Made by a program: the position numbers and the translations under genes. 11,211 nt of DNA from assembly GCA_017407725.1 (NCBI GenBank), contig JAFQWB010000089.1, forward strand, positions 1 to 11,211. The letters run 5' to 3'. Shown here in pieces: positions 7,206 through 11,211 of this stretch. How positions within the stretch are numbered: the first letter of the stretch is position 1; each line of letters begins with the position of its first letter. The DNA is from Clostridia bacterium. Its GTDB lineage: Bacteria; Bacillota_A; Clostridia; Oscillospirales; CAG-272. The notes below the pieces were generated by a model that was not told the DNA's origin, did not search any database, and saw nothing but the letters and a program-made list of their open reading frames with translations.

Positions 7206-7410
7206 GCGATATGTTTGCCTATGCAAACGCGATATACTCGCTTTGCCCGTGCGATATATCGTCGCTTCGCTCCAATGCGATATGATATAAATCCCCTCTC
7301 GCCCCGCAGGGCATATCGCTTGCCGCAGGCGAATATCGCTCCCAAGGGGAATATCACAAATCCCGTAAGGGATTTATATCGCTGCGTGTTCTCCGTTAAG
7401 GATAACACGC
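7206..7410. repeat. Mosaic of short palindromes punctuated by GCGATAT/ATATCGC boxes
   Basis: The box GCGATAT occurs at 7206, 7229, 7251 and 7277. Its complement ATATCGC occurs at 7313, 7333 and 7376, with the variant ATATCAC at 7351. The boxes are therefore in one orientation in the left half and inverted in the right half. Most intervals hold a small hairpin: GTTTGC/GCAAAC (7213-7228), GCCC/GGGC (7302-7312), a GCC/GGC stem (7322-7330), TCCC/GGGA (7340-7350), AAATCCC/GGGATTT (7358-7375), and a final GCGTGTT/AACACGC (7384-7410) outside the last box. Wider arms GATATAAATCCC (7284-7295) and GGGATTTATATC (7369-7380) are exact complements. It lies between converging genes. The arrangement resembles intergenic palindrome mosaics I recall from gut Clostridia genomes. 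Function is unknown; no transposase or terminal repeat is seen. Confidence 0.85.
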
Positions 7411-7429
7411 TATCCGTCTGTCGTATTTT

Positions 7430-8113
7430 TTATATATTCTTCATAACCGATAAAACTATACTTGCGGCACGTTTTGATGCGATTCTTTCAAATTCCTTGA
7501 AATCACCCGAGGCGCTTTCATCGGCAAGATCGGATATGCATCTTATTATCGCAAAGGGAATGCCGTTAACGGTGGCTACGTTGGCAACAGCGCATCCCTC
7601 CATTTCGGTGCAGAGCGCAGAGGGGAATTCCTTTTTAAGATTATCTTTTACTTCTCCTGCCGAAATGAAATCGTCACCTGTGATGATAAGACCCATATGA
7701 GAGCTTTCGGGAAGCTCTGCTCTTGCCGCATCATAAAGAAGGGAAGAAAGCTTCTCGTCGGGCGTGAAATAATCTGTATAAGGATAGTTTGTTCTTAAAA
7801 GAGGCTTGTGAACGCTGTGATAGGTGAGTGAGTTTGCAACCACAAGCGAAAAATGAGTTGCCTTGGCATCCATACTGCCTGCAACACCGGTCTGGATTAT
7901 ACTACCCACGTCAAATTTGTCTATCATTATCTGGGTGTAGATAGCGGCAGAAACCTTACCTATACCGCATACGGTCAGCACTGCGCTTTTGCCGAAAAGC
8001 TTGCCTTCGTAGTAGACCTTCTCTGCATATTTGTATTCCTTTACGTCGGTCATTGCGCTATGAATAAGCTCAAGCTCCTCCCACATTGCCGAAATAATAC
8101 CTATAGCCTTCAT
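7430..8113 (-). CDS. mtnN: 5'-methylthioadenosine/S-adenosylhomocysteine nucleosidase family
   Basis: A 227-aa nucleoside phosphorylase-fold enzyme that hydrolyses adenine from MTA, SAH and 5'-deoxyadenosine, clearing by-products of SAM use. It opens IGIISAMWEELE, where Glu13 matches the catalytic Glu12 of E. coli MtnN. It has the phosphorylase-like CGIGKVSAA and TGVAGS turns, the ribose-binding TEMEG (Met171, Glu172) and CISDLAD with the proton-donor Asp195. The usual YHDADV segment reads YHSVHK here, so the specificity loop is diverged. A related nucleosidase such as futalosine hydrolase is a less likely alternative. The ATG overlaps the upstream gene's stop (ATGA) and has a strong GGAGGT (8119-8124) 5 nt ahead. 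The gene ends in the palindrome-mosaic region, with no clear T-rich terminator of its own. Confidence 0.88.
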   Translation of the reverse strand: MKAIGIISAMWEELELIHSAMTDVKEYKYAEKVYYEGKLFGKSAVLTVCGIGKVSAAIYTQIMIDKFDVGSIIQTGVAGSMDAKATHFSLVVANSLTYHSVHKPLLRTNYPYTDYFTPDEKLSSLLYDAARAELPESSHMGLIITGDDFISAGEVKDNLKKEFPSALCTEMEGCAVANVATVNGIPFAIIRCISDLADESASGDFKEFERIASKRAASIVLSVMKNI

Positions 8114-8703
8114 GATGCACCTCCGAGAAGTAATACGGTCGCCATAAGAATGACGATAACGCCGAGCGTTATAAGCAGAGCGGTTGCTATTTTCTTTTTC
8201 GACGTTTTCATAAGGAAGTTAACAAAGGCTGATTCGTGCTTCTCGTCCTCGTTATAGATTCTGTAAAAGAATCTGTCAACGCCGTATTCGTCAATATAAG
8301 ATGCTGCAGAGATGATGTCCGAAATAAAGATGTCAAAAAGTCCGGTTTCGTTTACCGTGAGCGTATAGGATCCGTTTTTTGCTTCACAGAACGTGAGTAT
8401 AACGAATGAGAATCCGCGTCCGTTTTCGGTTGCGCTGTCAATATCTGTGTATTCCTTGTCAAAGAGCGAGAGGGTATATACCTTAAAATACGATCGGTCA
8501 GAAGGTCGCTCTGATAAAGAGCCCTCCTTGCCCTCGGGCAGATATTCTGTTGTGTAAAGGGTGGTGATGCTCTCGCAGGCAGAGTATTTTCCAAATTCGA
8601 GAGCGGCATCGCTTATTCTTTTCTCAAGTAATTCTTCGGCGGCGATTATATCGCTCACCTGAGAAGAGCTTACTATTATTTCCTCTTTTTTTCTTCTTGA
8701 CAT
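8110..8703 (-). CDS. Unrecognised 197-aa protein with a C-terminal membrane anchor
   Basis: I do not recognise a family. The N-terminus is basic (SRRKKEE). Residues 10-60 look helical, and residues 72-130 look like alternating strands (YFKVYTLSLF, FSFVILTF, YTLTV). Only one hydrophobic segment is present, at about 172-194, followed by GGAS. It is preceded by KTSKKK, so the bulk of the protein should be cytoplasmic and the protein tail-anchored. There is no signal peptide. The ATG follows GGGAG at a normal distance and lies about 30 bp downstream of a consensus promoter. The stop overlaps the start of the MTA/SAH nucleosidase by 4 bp, so the two are co-translated. This suggests a shared expression need but does not give a function. 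Confidence 0.8.
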   Translation of the reverse strand: MSRRKKEEIIVSSSQVSDIIAAEELLEKRISDAALEFGKYSACESITTLYTTEYLPEGKEGSLSERPSDRSYFKVYTLSLFDKEYTDIDSATENGRGFSFVILTFCEAKNGSYTLTVNETGLFDIFISDIISAASYIDEYGVDRFFYRIYNEDEKHESAFVNFLMKTSKKKIATALLITLGVIVILMATVLLLGGAS

Positions 8704-8734
8704 TTTAGTTCTCCCTGAAAATCTTCTTTAGGCA

Positions 8735-8764
8735 ATTATATCATAAGTATACAAAGCTTGTCAA
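8735..8764 (-). promoter_or_regulatory. Sigma-A promoter of the tail-anchored protein / nucleosidase pair
   Basis: On the minus strand, TTGACA (8759-8764) and TATAAT (8735-8740) are separated by 18 bp. It sits immediately after the end of the peptidoglycan-binding operon (stop at 8779-8781). I see no terminator in between, so read-through from that operon is also possible. Confidence 0.82.
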
Positions 8765-8778
8765 TAGCACTGTAAACA

Positions 8779-9006
8779 TCATAGATATCTGCTTCTTTTG
8801 GTAAGCTCGATCCATAGCTCAAGATCAACAATATCGCGCTCCTCTATTTCCGAAATCAGAGAAAAGGCTCTTACCGCATCGCGCGTTCTTTCTCCGTATA
8901 TTCCGTCAGGAACGACAAGAGGCAACTCAAGACCCGATTTGCGGAGCAGATAAAGCCGTCTTTGTATATCGAAAATGTGAGCTTTCTTATCTCGTATGTC
9001 CTTCAC
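8779..9006 (-). CDS. Small stand-alone peptidoglycan-binding domain protein (75 aa)
   Basis: Residues 10-50 match a single PG_binding_1-type repeat: a helix HIFDIQRRLYLL, then the diagnostic DGIYGERTRDAVRAF, in which DGxxGxxTxxAVxxFQ is the family pattern. The terminal Gln of the pattern is Ser here. The rest is a short charged tail. It starts with GTG (9004-9006), which overlaps the stop of the SpoIID-like gene by 4 bp (GTGA). A strong GGAGG (9014-9018) stands 7 nt upstream, which argues for a real separate gene and not a frameshifted tail of its neighbour. There is no signal peptide. It probably works with the larger protein encoded just before it in wall or spore-coat binding. That role is inferred from the domain and the coupling only. 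Confidence 0.78.
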   Translation of the reverse strand: MKDIRDKKAHIFDIQRRLYLLRKSGLELPLVVPDGIYGERTRDAVRAFSLISEIEERDIVDLELWIELTKRSRYL

Positions 9007-10400
9007 CCGATAACCTCCCCCGGATACTGATCGTCACTTGCCGTGTATCCTGCCGTAATGTCACCGTAAAGATCAGCAAGTCTGTCCCACGTGATAGGTG
9101 TGACCGCCCCGCTTTCGCCAAGACCGAGATAGCCTTGAAGCTCTCTTACCGCACGGGCTGTATCAGCACCGAAATAGTCTGTCTCGGGTATGGATGAATA
9201 AAGTCCGAGAGCGGAGTTTACAACTCTTAAATATTCGTTCAGAATTTGAGCGTCATTTCCGCTGCTGCCTTCTCGAAGAACAATTCCCGGAAATGGTAAA
9301 GGACGGTCACTAAAGACAGATTCGGGCAGAGATGCAAGAGATGAGGCGTACGCATCAAAAAGCTTCTCATAGGTCGCAAGATCCACAATTCCGGTTACGG
9401 GAAGTCCGTAGGTCGTTTGAAAGCTCTTGACCGAATCCTCGGTCGACTGCCCGAAATATGAGTCGAGCGGAGGATAAGAAACGGTCGAATCAAAGCTTGA
9501 TACCACCTCAAGATAATACTGAACAAGATCAACGCCCTTGCCGCTGTCACCAAGCCTGAGATCCTCTTCAAACTGCTTTGACACCTCGTCGAAGGTCAGA
9601 TTCTCGGCAATAAGCTCGCTGAGCTTTTTTACCGCCGTATAGGTTGAAATTATTTTGTACCAGGTTGCCTTACCAACAATTCCGTCAGGGGTAAGTCCGA
9701 AGGCTTTTTGGAATTCGATCACCGCATCACGAACCGATGAGTCGAATATTCCGTCTATCGGGTATATCTTAGGAATGGAGGGAAAATTGTTTGAAATCCT
9801 GTTGAGCCTTATTGCAAGAAGGCGCACGTCATCGCCGCCGCTTCCGAGCGAAAGCGGAATTCCGGGGTAGCTTTCAAAGGGAGCCCCGATTTCCGCGCTT
9901 CGTATTTCAATATCGTTTCCGTAGTAGCTTTTGAGTATTTCAATAGCCGAAAGACCGTCTTCTGCAAGATATGACGAGCCCCACTGAGAAAGACCGTCGC
10001 AAATGGTGGTTGTTCCGTTGCAGTACTGCGCAAAAAGAGGTGAAACCGAATCGGTCCTTGCGATATAGTCACCGAAAAGCTCGTCAACGATCTCCGATAC
10101 GTTTTCGAAATATTCACGTCCCTTGACAAATGACTGATCCTGTGAGGTTGTGCTTGTGATGTCAAAATCGTATCCGCGTGAGCGGTAGTATTCTGTGTAG
10201 ATTCTGTTAAGTGCGAATGACGTCTGCGCAAGTATGTTTGCCTTGAGTGCCTCTCTCGGCCATGTCGGATATATTTCGCTTGATGCCACGTTCTTTATAT
10301 ATTCATCAAAGGGAAGGGTGATATTTTCGGCATTCGAGGAGGAAGCACCGAGATGAACGGTTATCTCGCTCGGAATGATGGGAAGAATAAAGCCGTTCAT
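9003..10400 (-). CDS. SpoIID-like domain protein with three peptidoglycan-binding repeats
   Basis: A 465-aa protein. Residues 1-165 resemble the SpoIID/LytB domain: FDEYIKNVASSEIYPTWPREALKANILAQTS parallels the LPLEEYVxGVVAxEMPxxWPxEALKAQAVAART pattern, with Glu42 at the position of the SpoIID catalytic Glu. CDGLSQWGSSYLAEDG and ILKSYYGNDIEI parallel the MSQYGAxxMAxxG and EILxHYYPGTxI blocks. Three PG_binding_1-type repeats follow at about 183-249 (DGIFDSSVRDAVIEFQ), 281-349 (DSYFGQSTEDSVKSFQ) and 375-446 (TDYFGADTARAVRELQ). SpoIID is a lytic transglycosylase acting on denuded glycan during engulfment; whether this relative is catalytic is unproven. There is no N-terminal signal peptide or transmembrane segment, which is odd for a wall protein. 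The ATG overlaps the preceding gene's stop by 4 bp. A spore or cell-wall role is inferred. Confidence 0.85.
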   Translation of the reverse strand: MNGFILPIIPSEITVHLGASSSNAENITLPFDEYIKNVASSEIYPTWPREALKANILAQTSFALNRIYTEYYRSRGYDFDITSTTSQDQSFVKGREYFENVSEIVDELFGDYIARTDSVSPLFAQYCNGTTTICDGLSQWGSSYLAEDGLSAIEILKSYYGNDIEIRSAEIGAPFESYPGIPLSLGSGGDDVRLLAIRLNRISNNFPSIPKIYPIDGIFDSSVRDAVIEFQKAFGLTPDGIVGKATWYKIISTYTAVKKLSELIAENLTFDEVSKQFEEDLRLGDSGKGVDLVQYYLEVVSSFDSTVSYPPLDSYFGQSTEDSVKSFQTTYGLPVTGIVDLATYEKLFDAYASSLASLPESVFSDRPLPFPGIVLREGSSGNDAQILNEYLRVVNSALGLYSSIPETDYFGADTARAVRELQGYLGLGESGAVTPITWDRLADLYGDITAGYTASDDQYPGEVIG

Positions 10401-10777
10401 AGATTACGCATACCGCCCTCGTCGTATTCGATGATATCGCTGCCCGTATTGCCTATCGGAAGGGGAATCATATCTATCGGCTGAACAGAGGTTACTCCCG
10501 AAAAAATGGCGGCATTTTTGTATATCGCACTGTAATAGCCCTCCTTCGAGGCACGAATATCTATAAGAGCATAGGGAAGAGGTACGCTCGGGGTAAGACT
10601 GTTTTCTCTTGGCGGCGTGTCAACGCTTATCTTTTCGCTGAATCCGTTTTCGGATGTAACAGAGCTCGCCACCCTTATTCCATCCTTGTAAAAATCAACA
10701 GCCACTCCCTCAAGAGGAATAGCTCCGAGTGCGCCGCGTGCACTCACTATTATATATCCCTTTTCTCTGATTTCCAT
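10397..10777 (-). CDS. Small beta-sandwich-like protein upstream of the SpoIID-like gene (126 aa)
   Basis: No named family is certain. The pattern GYIIVSARGALGAIPLEGVAVDF, then a strand-turn with TSENGFSEKISVDTPP, then YALIDIRASKEGYYSAIYKN resembles a carboxypeptidase regulatory-like/CnaB-type beta-sandwich. Similar small proteins with a TPPxxxSLTP segment precede SpoIID-like/peptidoglycan-binding proteins in other Clostridia as I recall. I choose ATG 10775-10777 because AAGGAGGT lies 6 nt upstream. An in-frame start 39 bp further upstream would place that ribosome binding site inside the gene. No signal peptide or membrane segment is seen. The stop overlaps the next gene by 4 bp. It may be an accessory binding or structural module of the same extracellular or spore-associated assembly. 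It is the first gene of the three-gene operon; no clear promoter was found. Confidence 0.75.
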   Translation of the reverse strand: MEIREKGYIIVSARGALGAIPLEGVAVDFYKDGIRVASSVTSENGFSEKISVDTPPRENSLTPSVPLPYALIDIRASKEGYYSAIYKNAAIFSGVTSVQPIDMIPLPIGNTGSDIIEYDEGGMRNL

Positions 10778-10783
10778 AAAGTT

Positions 10784-10791
10784 ACCTCCTT
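10784..10791 (-). promoter_or_regulatory. Strong ribosome binding site fixing the 126-aa gene start
   Basis: AAGGAGGT, a full anti-16S match, is 6 nt from the ATG at 10775-10777. It rules out the longer in-frame reading beginning near 10816. Confidence 0.85.
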
Positions 10792-10834
10792 GGGTGATTT
10801 TTAATATACTATGCAAAAGGAGAAAAAGGGTGAA

Positions 10835-10866
10835 AATAAAAAATACCGCTCAGAAGAGCGGTATTT
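10835..10866 (-). terminator. Intrinsic terminator after the GAPDH gene
   Basis: An 11-bp inverted repeat AAATACCGCTC/GAGCGGTATTT (10841-10851 with 10856-10866) has a 4-nt loop. On the minus strand the stem runs into a T-rich tract (TTTTTTATTTT). It begins 17 bp after the GAPDH stop codon and insulates the next operon. Confidence 0.9.
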
Positions 10867-10883
10867 TTAACTCTGTATTCAGA

Positions 10884-11211
10884 TTAGTTAAGCTCAGCGA
10901 AGTACTTGATTGTACGAACCATCTGGCTTGTGTAGCTGTTCTCGTTGTCGTACCAAGAAACAACCTGAACCTGATATGTCTCGTCATCAATCTTAGCAAC
11001 CATTGTCTGAGTTGCATCGAAGAGAGAACCGTATCTCATACCGATAACGTCAGAAGAAACGATCTCGTCTGTGTTGTAGCCGAAGGACTCAGTAGCAGCA
11101 GCCTTCATAGCAGCGTTGATGCTGTCCTTTGTAACGTCTGTGCCCTTAACTACTGCAACGAGGATCGTTGTAGAACCTGTGCATGTGGGAACTCTCTGAG
11201 CAGAACCGATA
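10884..11211 (-). CDS. gap: Glyceraldehyde-3-phosphate dehydrogenase, C-terminal part (cut by window edge)
   Basis: About 108 C-terminal residues are visible, and the reading frame stays open to the window edge. [12 protein letters not shown] begins the conserved catalytic-domain stretch. [26 protein letters not shown] and the near-invariant [23 protein letters not shown] complete it. The last block carries the Tyr and Asn that position the nicotinamide. The enzyme oxidises glyceraldehyde-3-phosphate with NAD+ and phosphate in glycolysis. The usual Pro/Ile/Leu in VPTxTGS is Cys here, a minor variation. Codon choice is noticeably uniform (for example GTT, AAC, AAG, ACA), as expected for a highly expressed gene. 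An internal ATG (11106-11108) is not the start. An intrinsic terminator follows at 10835-10866. Confidence 0.97.
   Translation of the reverse strand, partial: IGSAQRVPTCTGSTTILVAVVKGTDVTKDSINAAMKAAATESFGYNTDEIVSSDVIGMRYGSLFDATQTMVAKIDDETYQVQVVSWYDNENSYTSQMVRTIKYFAELN

Noticed and set aside
7206..7410. CRISPR-like array
   Set aside because: The repeated boxes are only 7 bp, occur in both orientations, and the intervals are mostly self-complementary, so they are not CRISPR repeats and spacers. No cas genes are nearby.
7215..7700. A 161-codon plus-strand open frame over the palindrome mosaic and the end of the nucleosidase gene
   Set aside because: Its first half is the repetitive mosaic translated (recurring arginine/tyrosine-rich phrases) and the second half is antisense to a well-supported gene. 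It has no ribosome binding site or family resemblance.
9809..10231. A 140-codon alternative frame inside the SpoIID-like gene on the same strand
   Set aside because: It lies wholly within a gene with clear domain motifs. The translated product is low-complexity Ser/Thr/Arg with no recognisable domain.
10797..10835. Sporulation or housekeeping promoter upstream of the 126-aa gene
   Set aside because: CATAGTATATT on the minus strand resembles a -10 region, but no matching -35 is present for sigma-A or for the sigma-F/G pattern. It is too weak to call.
1..11211. tRNA, rRNA, insertion sequence, prophage or toxin-antitoxin genes
   Set aside because: I looked across both strands and saw no transposase, integrase, tRNA cloverleaf or toxin-like pair; the genes are core functions with normal operon spacing.

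Overview
The window looks like a chromosomal segment of an anaerobic, spore-forming-lineage Firmicute, most likely class Clostridia. The evidence is a moderately AT-rich composition, near-consensus sigma-A promoters, strong AGGAGG-type ribosome binding sites, GTG starts, a YhaO/YhaN repair pair, a SpoIID-like/peptidoglycan-binding operon of clostridial style, and a short-palindrome mosaic of a kind I associate with gut Clostridia. This placement comes from gene content and recall, not from a search. Most of the window is ordinary core genome. No phage, insertion sequence, CRISPR array, tRNA or rRNA is visible.

Layout, left to right. (1) 1-1100, minus strand: the start of a prolyl-tRNA synthetase gene (cut by the window edge) lies downstream of manA (mannose-6-phosphate isomerase), which has its own consensus promoter. 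(2) 1144-3563, minus strand: a compact operon rbfA - nrnA-like - truB, with a promoter at one end and an intrinsic terminator at the other. It links ribosome maturation, nanoRNA/pAp turnover and tRNA modification. (3) 3575-7199, plus strand: yhaO-yhaN, a Mre11/Rad50-like (SbcCD-like) nuclease and ATPase pair. It is transcribed divergently from the rbfA operon by a consensus promoter whose -35 box is only 11 bp from the opposing -35 box. The YhaN protein carries a two-helix membrane hairpin in the middle of its coiled coil. (4) 7054-7429: a gene-free stretch between converging genes. It holds a possible structured RNA with an H-type pseudoknot, an intrinsic terminator, and a mosaic of small hairpins punctuated by GCGATAT/ATATCGC boxes. 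(5) 7430-8764, minus strand: an unrecognised tail-anchored membrane protein translationally coupled to an MTA/SAH nucleosidase, with their own promoter. (6) 8779-10791, minus strand: three genes with 4-bp overlaps encoding a small beta-sandwich-like protein, a SpoIID-like protein with three peptidoglycan-binding repeats, and a stand-alone peptidoglycan-binding domain. (7) 10835-11211, minus strand: the terminator and C-terminal third of glyceraldehyde-3-phosphate dehydrogenase.

The parts most worth a second look are the palindrome mosaic with its neighbouring structured element, the membrane-anchored Rad50-like ATPase, the three-gene cell-wall/spore-type operon whose products lack signal peptides, and the unknown tail-anchored protein coupled to the nucleosidase.
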